The translations under genes were made by a program, and so were the position numbers. From Paraburkholderia sp. NMBU_R16 (lineage in GTDB: Bacteria > Pseudomonadota > Gammaproteobacteria > Burkholderiales > Burkholderiaceae), in the NCBI RefSeq assembly GCF_013282575.1, contig NZ_JAAAYE010000035.1, forward strand, positions 1 to 62,716: 62,716 nt of DNA, read 5' to 3'. Shown here piece after piece: positions 51,685 to 59,539 of this stretch (positions are counted from its first letter, which is position 1; each line of letters starts with the position of its first letter). The notes below the pieces were generated by a model, which was given only the letters and a program-made list of their open reading frames with translations, had not been told where the DNA came from and searched no databases.

Positions 51685-53295
51685 ATGGAGTCTCAAGCAA
51701 TGTCCGCTTCCACCACCGCGCCCGAGCAGACCGCCGAGGGCGCGCTCACGATCCGCGTCGACGAGCGCGACAACGTTGCGATCGTCGTCAATGCCCGCGG
51801 GCTGCCCGCCGGCACGACGCTTGCCGACGGCACCGTCCTCGCGCAGGGCGTGCCGCAAGGGCACAAGGTCGCCCTCGCCGATCTGGCGGAGGGCGACGCC
51901 GTGGTCCGCTACGGCGAGATCATCGGCTATGCCGCGAAGGCGCTGCCGCGCGGTAGCTGGGTAGACGAGCACGCCGTGCAGTTGCCGCAGCCGCCGGCGC
52001 TCGATGCGCTGCCGCTCGCCACGCGGGCCGCTCCCGATTTGCCGCCGCTCGAAGGCTACACGTTCGAGGGTTATCGCAATGCCGACGGGACCGTCGGCAC
52101 GAAGAACGTCCTCGGCATCATGACGAGCGTGCAGTGCGTGGCCGGCGTCACCGATTACGTCGTCGAGCGCATCAAGCGCGAGTTGCTGCCGCGCTATCCG
52201 AACGTGGACGACGTCGTCGCGCTCACGCACACCTATGGCTGCGGCGTCGCGATCAACGCGCCGGCCGCGATCGTGCCGATCCGCACGTTGCAGAACCTCG
52301 CCGTGAATCCGAACTTCGGCGGCGAAGTGATGGTGATCGGCCTCGGCTGCGAAAAGCTCGTGCCCGAGCGGCTCGTTCCGTCGGAGCTCGCGCCGGGCGG
52401 CCGCATCCCCATCGAAGTGGCCGGCAAGCCCGAATCGCCTGTGCTGTCGCTGCAAGACGAGGCGTATCACGGTTTCGGCGAGATGGTCGATGCGATCCTC
52501 GAGATGGCCGACAAACGCCTTGCGCGCCTGAACGAGCGCCGGCGCGAGACCTGTCCTGCCTCCGATCTCGTGATCGGCGTGCAGTGCGGCGGCAGCGACG
52601 CGTTTTCGGGCGTGACGGCCAATCCGGCGGTCGGCTATGCGGCCGATCTGATCGTGCGCGCGGGCGGCACGGTGATGTTTTCCGAAGTGACCGAAGTGCG
52701 CGATGCGATTCATCTGCTGACGCCGCGTGCCATCGATGAAGACGTCGGTCGGGCGCTCTTGCGCGAGATGGCCTGGTACGACGACTACCTGAGCGGCGGG
52801 CGCGCGGACCGCAGCGCGAATCCGTCGCCCGGCAACAAACGCGGCGGCTTGTCGAACGTCGTCGAAAAGGCGCTGGGTTCGATCGTCAAGTCGGGCACGA
52901 GCCCGATCGTCGACGTGCTCGGCCCGGGCGAGAAGATGCGGCGCAAGGGTCTCATCTTTGCCGCCACGCCGGCGAGCGATTTCGTCTGCGGCACGCTGCA
53001 GCTTGCCTCCGGCATCAACCTGCAGGTCTTCACGACGGGCCGCGGCACGCCTTACGGCCTGGCGATGGCGCCCGTCATCAAGGTGTCCACACGCAAGGCG
53101 CTGTCCGAGCGCTGGCACGATCTGATCGATCTCGACGCGGGCCGCATCGCGACGGGCGAGGCCAGCATCGCCGACATCGGCTGGGAGCTGTTCCGCATGA
53201 TCCTCGACGTGGCGAGCGGCAAGCGCGAGGTCTGCGCCGACAAGCTCGGCTTGCGCAACGACCTCGTGCTTTTCAACCCGGCCCCGGTAACCTGA
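51685..53295 (+). CDS. garD: Galactarate dehydratase
   Basis: Iron-dependent UxaA/GarD-family dehydratase of 536 residues that converts galactarate to 5-keto-4-deoxyglucarate. It has an N-terminal SAF-like domain (about 20-95), then the long catalytic part with [41 protein letters not shown] and [12 protein letters not shown]. GarD and GudD feed the same intermediate to KdgD. Confidence 0.93.
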   Translation: MESQAMSASTTAPEQTAEGALTIRVDERDNVAIVVNARGLPAGTTLADGTVLAQGVPQGHKVALADLAEGDAVVRYGEIIGYAAKALPRGSWVDEHAVQLPQPPALDALPLATRAAPDLPPLEGYTFEGYRNADGTVGTKNVLGIMTSVQCVAGVTDYVVERIKRELLPRYPNVDDVVALTHTYGCGVAINAPAAIVPIRTLQNLAVNPNFGGEVMVIGLGCEKLVPERLVPSELAPGGRIPIEVAGKPESPVLSLQDEAYHGFGEMVDAILEMADKRLARLNERRRETCPASDLVIGVQCGGSDAFSGVTANPAVGYAADLIVRAGGTVMFSEVTEVRDAIHLLTPRAIDEDVGRALLREMAWYDDYLSGGRADRSANPSPGNKRGGLSNVVEKALGSIVKSGTSPIVDVLGPGEKMRRKGLIFAATPASDFVCGTLQLASGINLQVFTTGRGTPYGLAMAPVIKVSTRKALSERWHDLIDLDAGRIATGEASIADIGWELFRMILDVASGKREVCADKLGLRNDLVLFNPAPVT

Positions 53296-53297
53296 TC

Positions 53298-53325
53298 CAG
53301 AGCTGCTCAGAGCTGCTCAGAGCTG
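53298..53325 (+). repeat. Short tandem repeat between garD and udh
   Basis: Unit CAGAGCTGCT occurs 2.8 times in the 37-nt gap between garD and udh. It is a length-variable candidate in the udh 5' region. Confidence 0.7.
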
Positions 53326-53332
53326 ATTCGAC

Positions 53333-54184
53333 ATGACGACTGAAACTCTCACGACCGCGGACCCGCTCTCGGGTGTCAGCACACATTGCGGGCGCATCCT
53401 GCTCACGGGCGCGGCGGGCAACCTCGGGCGCGTGCTGCGCGAGCGCCTCACCCGATATTGCGACGTGCTGCGCTCGTCGGACTTGGGCCCGATCGCCGAA
53501 CTGCACGACGGCGAAGAATCGATGCCTTGCGATCTGGCCGATGCCGCGGCGATCGACGCGCTCGTGCGCGGCTGCGATGCGATCGTTCACTTCGGTGGCG
53601 TATCGGTCGAGCGACCGTTCGAAGAGATTCTCCCGGCGAACATCCAAGGCACCTACAACCTTTACGAAGCGGCGCGCCGACATGGCGTACGGCGCATCGT
53701 CTTCGCGAGCTCGAACCACGTCACCGGCTTTTACCGCCAGGACGAAGTCGTGAGCCCCGAAGACGCGCCGCGTCCCGACGGCTACTACGGTGTTTCCAAG
53801 GCGTTCGGCGAGCAGCTCGCGCGTTTTTACTTCGATCGCTACGGCATCGAATCGGTCTGCGTGCGTATCGGCTCGTCGTTTCCGGAGCCGAAGGATCGCC
53901 GCATGCTGACGACCTGGCTCGGTTACGACGACCTCGAGCAGCTCGTGCGCCGTGCGATGTTCGTGCCGGAGGTGGGCTGCCTGATCGTGTACGGCGTGTC
54001 GGCCAATCGCGACTGGTGGTGGGACAACGACGCGGCCGCCGCGCGTATCGGCTATGTGCCGGCACAAACGAGTGAACCGTGGCGCGCACGCATCGAGAAC
54101 GAGCAGCCGCCGCTTGCAGAGACCGATCCGGTGCGCCGCTTTCAAGGCGGCGCGTTCGTCATCGCCGGCCCGTTCGGAGACTAG
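53333..54184 (+). CDS. udh: Uronate dehydrogenase (NAD-dependent)
   Basis: Extended SDR of 283 residues that oxidises D-glucuronate or D-galacturonate to the aldarolactone. Features are the Rossmann motif LTGAAGNLGRVLR, FGGVSVERPFEEI, FASSNHVTGFY and catalytic Tyr152-x-x-x-Lys156 (YGVSK). RIGSSFPEPKDRRML and NRDWWWDN are typical of the uronate dehydrogenase group. The lactonase encoded four nt downstream would open its product. Confidence 0.9.
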   Translation: MTTETLTTADPLSGVSTHCGRILLTGAAGNLGRVLRERLTRYCDVLRSSDLGPIAELHDGEESMPCDLADAAAIDALVRGCDAIVHFGGVSVERPFEEILPANIQGTYNLYEAARRHGVRRIVFASSNHVTGFYRQDEVVSPEDAPRPDGYYGVSKAFGEQLARFYFDRYGIESVCVRIGSSFPEPKDRRMLTTWLGYDDLEQLVRRAMFVPEVGCLIVYGVSANRDWWWDNDAAAARIGYVPAQTSEPWRARIENEQPPLAETDPVRRFQGGAFVIAGPFGD

Positions 54185-54188
54185 GGCG

Positions 54189-55118
54189 ATGCGGCCAACG
54201 GTATCGATCGAGCGTGTCGGCGCAATGCGGTGCGAGGTCGGCGAAAGCCCGGTCTGGCATGCGGGCGAGCTCGCGCTTTACTGGACCGACATTCCGCGCC
54301 GCATGCTGTGGCGCTGGCGCGCCGATGCGGACGCCATCGAGCAGTGGGCGCTGCCCGAAATGGCGGGCTCGATCGCCATCACGGACGACGACGGCATTCT
54401 GTTGGCGATGGAATCGGGAATCTACCGCGTGCCGCGTCCCGACGCGGGCGCGCCGCTCGGCGAGTGCACGTTGCTCGCGCGCGTCTCTCATCCGCGTGGC
54501 GATATGCGCTTCAATGACGGACGATGCGATCCGCGCGGCCGCTTCATTGCCGGTACCATGGTCCTCGATACGACGCTCGCGATGCCGGTTGGTACGCTGA
54601 TGCGGCTCGATGCAGGCGCGGGGTTCACCGCGCTCGTCGACGGACTCATCGTCTCGAACGGCCTTGCGTTCAGCCCGGACGGACGTACGAAGTACTTGTC
54701 GGACTCGCATGCGAGCCGGCAGATCGTATGGGCCTTCGATTACGACATCGACACGGGCGAGCCGCACCGCCGGCGCGTGTTCGTCGACATGATCGTGCAC
54801 GCGGGCCGGCCCGACGGCGCGTCGGTGGACGCCGACGGCTGCTACTGGATCTGCGGCAACGATGCGGGCGTCGTGCATCGTTTCACGCCCGCCGGCAAGC
54901 TCGATCGCAGCATCGAAGTGCCCGTTGCGAAGCCGTCCATGTGCGCATTCGGCGGCACGCATCTCGATACGCTCTTCGTCACATCGATCGTGCAGGCTGG
55001 CGATCCGCTTTCGGGCGCTGTGTTCGCGTTGAACCCCGGGATCAAGGGACTGCACGAACCGCTAGCGCGTCTTCAACCACGCCGCGAAGTTGAAAGGGCA
55101 ACGAGCGGCACTCCATAA
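54189..55118 (+). CDS. SMP-30/gluconolactonase family lactonase
   Basis: Six-bladed beta-propeller lactonase of 309 residues. The metal-site set is recognisable: Glu19 in CEVGESPVW, the Asn of VSNGLAFSPDG and the Asp of RPDGASVDADG. Next to udh its likely substrate is the glucaro- or galactaro-lactone made by Udh. The last 30 residues (after VFALNPGIKG) contain an Arg-rich tail. Confidence 0.87.
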   Translation: MRPTVSIERVGAMRCEVGESPVWHAGELALYWTDIPRRMLWRWRADADAIEQWALPEMAGSIAITDDDGILLAMESGIYRVPRPDAGAPLGECTLLARVSHPRGDMRFNDGRCDPRGRFIAGTMVLDTTLAMPVGTLMRLDAGAGFTALVDGLIVSNGLAFSPDGRTKYLSDSHASRQIVWAFDYDIDTGEPHRRRVFVDMIVHAGRPDGASVDADGCYWICGNDAGVVHRFTPAGKLDRSIEVPVAKPSMCAFGGTHLDTLFVTSIVQAGDPLSGAVFALNPGIKGLHEPLARLQPRREVERATSGTP

Positions 55119-55168
55119 CCGATAACCGCAAAGAGGCAATCGAGACCATGTTCAAAAACGGAGGAGAC

Positions 55169-56329
55169 ATGAAAAGTACGCATTTCGCGCGACGAGCAGG
55201 CCATCTCGCGGCCGCAGTTTGTTTTTCGCTCGCGGCCGCGGCTGCGTCGGCCGAACCGGTCACGCTCAACATCGTCGATGTGGCCGGCAATCTGGCGCTG
55301 ACGAAACCGGGCTTCGAGGCGTTCAAGCAAGCGAACCCGAACCTCGTCAGCAACATCACGTACACGAACGCGCCGGCGCCGCAATTGCCGGGCAAGATCA
55401 AGGCGATGCAAGGCGCGGGCCGCTCGGATATCGACCTCGTGTTGACCGGCACCGACGCGCTCGCGGCCGGTATCGAGCAGAAGCTGTGGATGACGCTGCC
55501 CGAGGACATGATCAAGAACGCGAATGCCAAGTACTCGCCGGGTCCGAAAGAAATGCAAAAACTCGCGCAAGGCGAGGGTCTCGAAGTGACGTTCATGCCG
55601 GCTGGACCGCTTGTCGAATACAACCCCGACAAGGTCCCGCCGAACGAAGTGCCAAAGACGCCCGAGCAACTGCTCTCGTGGTGCAAGGCGCATCCGAACA
55701 AACTGATCTATGCGCGCCCGGCCAACTCGGGCCCGGGCCGTACGTTCCTGATGGGCCTGCCGTACATCCTCGGCGACAAGGATCCGCAGGATCCGATCAA
55801 GGGCTGGGACAAGACCTGGGCGTTCCTCAAGCAGCTGAACGAGTGCGTGCCGTACTACCCGGGCGGCACCTCTGCCGTCATGAAGGAACTCGGCGAAGGC
55901 ACGCGTGACATGACCGTCACGGTAACGGGCTGGGACATCAACCCGCGCGCGCTCGGCGTCGTGCCGGCCGCATTCAAGGTGCAGCCGTTCGACAACATGA
56001 AGTGGGTCAACGATGCGCACTACATGGTCATTCCGAAGGGCGTGGACAAGGCGAAGGTGGAAGTGCTCGAGAAGATGATGACCTTCATGCTCGAGAAGCC
56101 GCAGCAGGCAATGACTTACGACGACGGCTACTTCTATCCGGGCCCCGCGATCGACGGCTTGACGCCTTCCGACGCTCCCGAGAAGAGCCGGATCGTGTTG
56201 CAGAAGTTCGGTCGGCCCGAGTATGGCGGCTGGCTCAAGAAGTACCCGAACGTTCAGCCGCTGCCGGCCGAGAAGATGGTCGAGGCGTTCAAGAAGTGGG
56301 ACACCGAGATCGGTGCGCAGAAGAAGTAA
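55169..56329 (+). CDS. ABC transporter periplasmic binding protein (family 1, Pot/Fbp-like)
   Basis: Exported solute-binding protein of 386 residues. The signal peptide is MKSTHFARRAGHLAAAVCF onward, cleaved near ASA|EP. The mature part has an iron/polyamine-type layout (LTGTDALAAGIEQKLW, AMTYDDGYFYPGPAIDG). I start at 55169, after GGAGGAG. It is the first of four genes (binding protein, ATPase, two permeases) that follow the uronate genes. The ligand is not evident; a sugar acid is suggested by context, polyamine or iron by family. Confidence 0.85.
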   Translation: MKSTHFARRAGHLAAAVCFSLAAAAASAEPVTLNIVDVAGNLALTKPGFEAFKQANPNLVSNITYTNAPAPQLPGKIKAMQGAGRSDIDLVLTGTDALAAGIEQKLWMTLPEDMIKNANAKYSPGPKEMQKLAQGEGLEVTFMPAGPLVEYNPDKVPPNEVPKTPEQLLSWCKAHPNKLIYARPANSGPGRTFLMGLPYILGDKDPQDPIKGWDKTWAFLKQLNECVPYYPGGTSAVMKELGEGTRDMTVTVTGWDINPRALGVVPAAFKVQPFDNMKWVNDAHYMVIPKGVDKAKVEVLEKMMTFMLEKPQQAMTYDDGYFYPGPAIDGLTPSDAPEKSRIVLQKFGRPEYGGWLKKYPNVQPLPAEKMVEAFKKWDTEIGAQKK

Positions 56330-56396
56330 TCTCGAAGTGAACGCGGCGGGGTAGCGCGAGCCGCCCCGCCGGCCAGATGTCAGTCAGGAAATCATC

Positions 56397-57473
56397 ATGA
56401 AGCATACTTTCGATCGGTTGCGTCTCAACTCGGTGTGCCGCAGCTTCGCTAATGCCGAAGGCGCTCACGTCGCGGCGCTTCAAGGGCTCGATCTTGCGAT
56501 CGAGCGCGGCGAGTTCATCGCACTGCTCGGACCGTCGGGCTGCGGTAAATCGACGGCACTCAACTGCATCGCCGGCCTTCAGCCGTTGACCGGCGGCGAA
56601 ATCTGGCTGGACGACAAGCGAATCGACGTGCTGCCGCCGGAAAAGCGCGGCTTCGGCATGGTCTTTCAGAACTACGCGCTCTTTCCGCATATGAGCGTGC
56701 TCGAGAACGTCGGGTTCGGTCTGCGCATGCGCGGCGCGCCCAAAGCCGAAATCGAGCGCCGTGCGCGTGCGGCTTTGCAGCTCGTGCAACTCGTCGGCCA
56801 CGAGCACAAGCTGCCGGGACAGCTCTCGGGCGGTCAGCAGCAGCGTGTCGCGATTGCCCGCGCGATCGTCATCGAGCCTCCCGTCGTGCTGATGGACGAG
56901 CCGCTGTCGAACCTCGACACGAAGCTGCGCATCGAGATGCGCGCAGAAATCCGTCGCATTCACGGCGAGCTCGAGCGTGCGACGATTTACGTTACGCACG
57001 ATCAGGACGAAGCGCTTTCGATGGCCGATCGCATCGTCGTGATGAAAGAGGGCGTCGTGCAGCAGGTGGCGTCGCCCAAGGAAATCTACGGCCGGCCGAA
57101 GAACCTGCATGTCGCGCGGTTCATGGGCTATCGCAATGTCGTCGGCTGTATGCTCGAAGGCGCCGTGGGCGAGGGCGTGGCTGTCGCCGCGGGCGGCGTC
57201 AGGTTCGTGGCCACGCCGATGGAAGAGTTCGACGCGAAATCCGCAATGCTTGCCATTCGCCCCGAAGACCTCGTTCGTGCGCAGCCCGGTTCGACGAACG
57301 CTTTCGACGTCGACGTCGAAGTGGTCGAATACGGCGGCCGCGATTCGCTGCTCTTCGTCAAGGCGCCGTTCGGCAGGCTTTGGGCACGTGTGGAAGGCGA
57401 ATTCGCGGAAGGCGAGCGTGTCACGCTTGCCATTGCCAGCGAGCGCGCGCTCGTCTATCGCGAGGAGCGCTAA
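56397..57473 (+). CDS. ABC transporter ATPase (PotA/UgpC-like)
   Basis: ATPase of 358 residues. Walker A GPSGCGKS (45-52), FQNYALFPHMSVLENV, signature LSGGQQQRVAIARAI, Walker B VVLMDEPLSNLD and the switch His in YVTHDQDEALSMADR. The C-terminal TOBE domain (from about 245, LAIRPEDLV) is typical of the CUT1/Pot/Fbp transporters. The end of the gene carries GAGGAG, which serves a 28-codon ORF starting one base after the stop. Confidence 0.93.
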   Translation: MKHTFDRLRLNSVCRSFANAEGAHVAALQGLDLAIERGEFIALLGPSGCGKSTALNCIAGLQPLTGGEIWLDDKRIDVLPPEKRGFGMVFQNYALFPHMSVLENVGFGLRMRGAPKAEIERRARAALQLVQLVGHEHKLPGQLSGGQQQRVAIARAIVIEPPVVLMDEPLSNLDTKLRIEMRAEIRRIHGELERATIYVTHDQDEALSMADRIVVMKEGVVQQVASPKEIYGRPKNLHVARFMGYRNVVGCMLEGAVGEGVAVAAGGVRFVATPMEEFDAKSAMLAIRPEDLVRAQPGSTNAFDVDVEVVEYGGRDSLLFVKAPFGRLWARVEGEFAEGERVTLAIASERALVYREER

Positions 57474-57560
57474 ATGAACGACCCCCACGCTTACTATCGT
57501 TCGCTGCCCCCCGCGGGGGCCGATGCCTCCCTTGGGGCGGCCCTGCGGGAGGCATCATGA
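57474..57560 (+). CDS. 28-residue coupling ORF upstream of the permease
   Basis: ATG directly after the ATPase stop, with GAGGAG six nt upstream, encodes MNDPHAYYRSLPPAGADAS and a short tail. Its TGA overlaps the permease ATG (ATGA at 57557-57560). Most of it is made from a GC-rich hairpin element. It is probably not a functional protein but a frame that lets ribosomes open the hairpin and reach the permease start. Confidence 0.4.
   Translation: MNDPHAYYRSLPPAGADASLGAALREAS
57506..57556 (+). repeat. GC-rich hairpin element covering the permease ribosome-binding site
   Basis: Two hairpins: GCCCCC / GGGGGC (57506-57520) and GATGCCTCCC / GGGAGGCATC (57522-57531 with 57547-57556). The second has an inner GGGC-G-GCCC. 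The right arm of the second contains GGGAGG, the only ribosome-binding site for the permease ATG at 57557. The sequence resembles a GC-rich intergenic hairpin I recall as common in Burkholderiales (core CTTGGGGCGGCCCTGCGG). Its status as a repeat was not checked. Confidence 0.6.
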
Positions 57561-58426
57561 GTATGCTTTCGCTTTCGGGGCCGCGTGACGCGAAAGGATG
57601 GCTCGTCACGCCGGCACTCGGGTTCATTCTGGCGCTGTTCATCTATCCGTTCGCGTACGGGCTCGTGCTGTCGTTTCAGCCGATGAACGGCGGCGGTGTG
57701 CTGGCGAACTACGTTACGTTCTTCACCGACAGCGCGATGTGGCCGACGATCTTCGTCACGCTGAAGCTTGCGGTGCCGGCGACGCTCGTCAACGTCGGCT
57801 TGTCTGTGCCGGTCGCGTTCTCGTTGCGGCGCAAATCGCGGTACCAGAAGTTCGTGACCACGCTGCTCGTGATTCCGGTCACGCTCGGCACGGTGCTGAT
57901 CGCCGACGGCATGCTCACCTACTTTTCGCCGAATGGCTGGTTCACGCAGGGCGTGCAAGCGCTGCACATGTATGGCGACGAAGTGCGGCTCACGCATAAC
58001 TACTGGGGCGTGCTCATTTCGCTCATCGTCTCGGGCTTTCCGTTCGCGTTCCTGCTTACGCTGTCGTACGTGAGCGGCATCGACCCGACGCTGGCGCGTG
58101 CCGCGGCGACGCTGGGCGCGAATCCGTGGCAGCAGTTTCGGCAGATCTATCTGCCGCTGCTCGTGCCCGGTCTCACGATGGCCGCGTGCCTCTCGTTCGT
58201 GCAGGCGTTCTCGGTCTTTCCGTCGGCCGTTCTGCTCGGCGCGCCGGCAGGGCCCACGCGTGTGATTTCGATCGCTGCCGCCGAGGCCGCCTTCGAAAGC
58301 TATGATTACTCGCTCGCCTCGACCATTGCGATCTTGATGGGCTTCGTGCAATTGCTGGTGGTGGGAGGCATGCTGGGTGCGCGGCGCTTCTTCTACACCG
58401 GGCCGGTGACGGGAGGAAAAGGATGA
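57557..58426 (+). CDS. ABC transporter permease (PotB-like)
   Basis: Inner-membrane permease of 289 residues, about six spans. The EAA loop is near ARAAATLGANPWQQFRQIYLPLL. It has the FYPFAYGLVLS-type first span (LFIYPFAYGLVLSFQP). It pairs with the next permease, whose ATG overlaps its stop. The start codon directly follows the hairpin element, so its translation is probably coupled to the upstream 28-codon ORF. Confidence 0.9.
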   Translation: MSMLSLSGPRDAKGWLVTPALGFILALFIYPFAYGLVLSFQPMNGGGVLANYVTFFTDSAMWPTIFVTLKLAVPATLVNVGLSVPVAFSLRRKSRYQKFVTTLLVIPVTLGTVLIADGMLTYFSPNGWFTQGVQALHMYGDEVRLTHNYWGVLISLIVSGFPFAFLLTLSYVSGIDPTLARAAATLGANPWQQFRQIYLPLLVPGLTMAACLSFVQAFSVFPSAVLLGAPAGPTRVISIAAAEAAFESYDYSLASTIAILMGFVQLLVVGGMLGARRFFYTGPVTGGKG

Positions 58427-59355
58427 TGGCGACCGACAATCAAACCGCTCGCGCGATATCGATGCCGGAGACGACCGGCTCGCGCGGCGCCGGCTCCAAC
58501 TCCAACGCGCAGCCCGAACGCAAGCATACCGAGAGCCTCGGTGGCCGTGTCTGGAAGGTCATCGTGCGCGGGACGATGGCGTTTTTCCTGCTCAACGTGC
58601 TGTTGCTGATCGCGACTGTCGCGGTGAACTCCGTGGCGACGCGCTGGTTCGGTACGCTGCTGCCGCAGGGCTTCACGCTGCACTGGTACGCGCAGGCATG
58701 GAGCGACTTCCAGCTCTCGAGCGTGCTGTGGGTGACCGTCGAGGTCGTCGGCGCCGTAGTGCTGCTGTCGATCGCGCTCGGTGTGCCGGCCGCGTACGCG
58801 CTGGCGCGCGCAACGTTTCCCGGTAAGCGTCTCGTCATGCTGATGTTCCTGCTGCCGCTGATGGTGCCGCCCGTGACGTACGGCATTCCGATGGCGACCG
58901 TGATGTACAAGGTCGGCCTCGCAGGCACGCTGGCCGGGGTGATTCTGGCCAACCTGGTACCCGCGTTGCCGTTCGTCATTCTCGTCATGACGCCGTTCAT
59001 CGAACAGCTCGATCCGAACCTCGAAGCCGCCGCGCGCATCTTCGGCGCCAACACGGCGCGGTACTTCCGCCATGTGCTGCTGCCGTTGCTGGTGCCCGGT
59101 ATGTTGGCGGCGGGTCTGCTCGTGCTCGTGCGCACGATCGGGATGTTCGAGTTGACCTTCTTTACGGCCGGGCCGAACACGCAAACGCTCGTGGTGGCGC
59201 TTTACTACGCGGTGTTTTCAACCGGTGTGCGCGCGCCGCAATCGATCGACGCGATGGCGATGATCTACATGGCCATCACGCTCATATGGGTCGTGATCGC
59301 GCTGCAGTTCGTGAGCCCGACGCAGTTGGTCTCACGGGTGAAAGAGCAACGCTAG
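58423..59355 (+). CDS. ABC transporter permease (PotC-like)
   Basis: Inner-membrane permease of 310 residues. It has an unusual hydrophilic N-terminal extension of about 45 residues (Ser/Thr/Asn-rich), then about six spans with the EAA loop LEAAARIFGANTARYFRHVLLPLL. GVPAAYALARATFPGK and MVPPVTYGIP are typical of the second permease of this transporter class. It is the last gene of the operon. The overlap ATGATG at 58423 couples it to the first permease. Confidence 0.9.
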   Translation: MMATDNQTARAISMPETTGSRGAGSNSNAQPERKHTESLGGRVWKVIVRGTMAFFLLNVLLLIATVAVNSVATRWFGTLLPQGFTLHWYAQAWSDFQLSSVLWVTVEVVGAVVLLSIALGVPAAYALARATFPGKRLVMLMFLLPLMVPPVTYGIPMATVMYKVGLAGTLAGVILANLVPALPFVILVMTPFIEQLDPNLEAAARIFGANTARYFRHVLLPLLVPGMLAAGLLVLVRTIGMFELTFFTAGPNTQTLVVALYYAVFSTGVRAPQSIDAMAMIYMAITLIWVVIALQFVSPTQLVSRVKEQR

Positions 59356-59362
59356 TACCTTG

Positions 59363-59391
59363 GCGGGAGCCGGTGTTCGACCGGCTCCCGC
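59363..59391 (+). terminator. Probable terminator after the ABC operon
   Basis: Perfect 12-bp stem GCGGGAGCCGGT / ACCGGCTCCCGC with a five-nt loop, eight nt past the stop. The following tract is pyrimidine-rich rather than a clean T run. Confidence 0.6.
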
Positions 59392-59449
59392 GCCTTCCTC
59401 TCCCTCGGAATCCTTTCCATCGCTCCCTGATCGCGGCCGTGCGGCCGGT

Positions 59450-59495
59450 TATCGGACTGTTTCCGCTTGGTTGAACCAACGGAAACAGTCCGATA
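59450..59495. repeat. Near-perfect 46-nt palindrome
   Basis: Outer arms TATCGGACTGTTTCCG / CGGAAACAGTCCGATA (16 bp) and inner arms TTGGTT / AACCAA around a single G, with one unpaired C between them. In all, 22 of 22 possible pairs form. It is less GC-rich than its surroundings and lies between the ABC operon and the CdiA remnant. It may be a terminator variant or a trace of a small mobile element. Confidence 0.75.
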
Positions 59496-59539
59496 TTTCA
59501 TCTCCGCGCTCACCGATGACCCGTTACTCCTAAAAATAG

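Noticed and set aside
43763-59355. A novel defence or antiphage system
   Set aside because: All genes in the accessory-looking island are recognisable sugar-acid catabolism and transport genes; no nuclease, ATPase-effector pair or reverse transcriptase is present.
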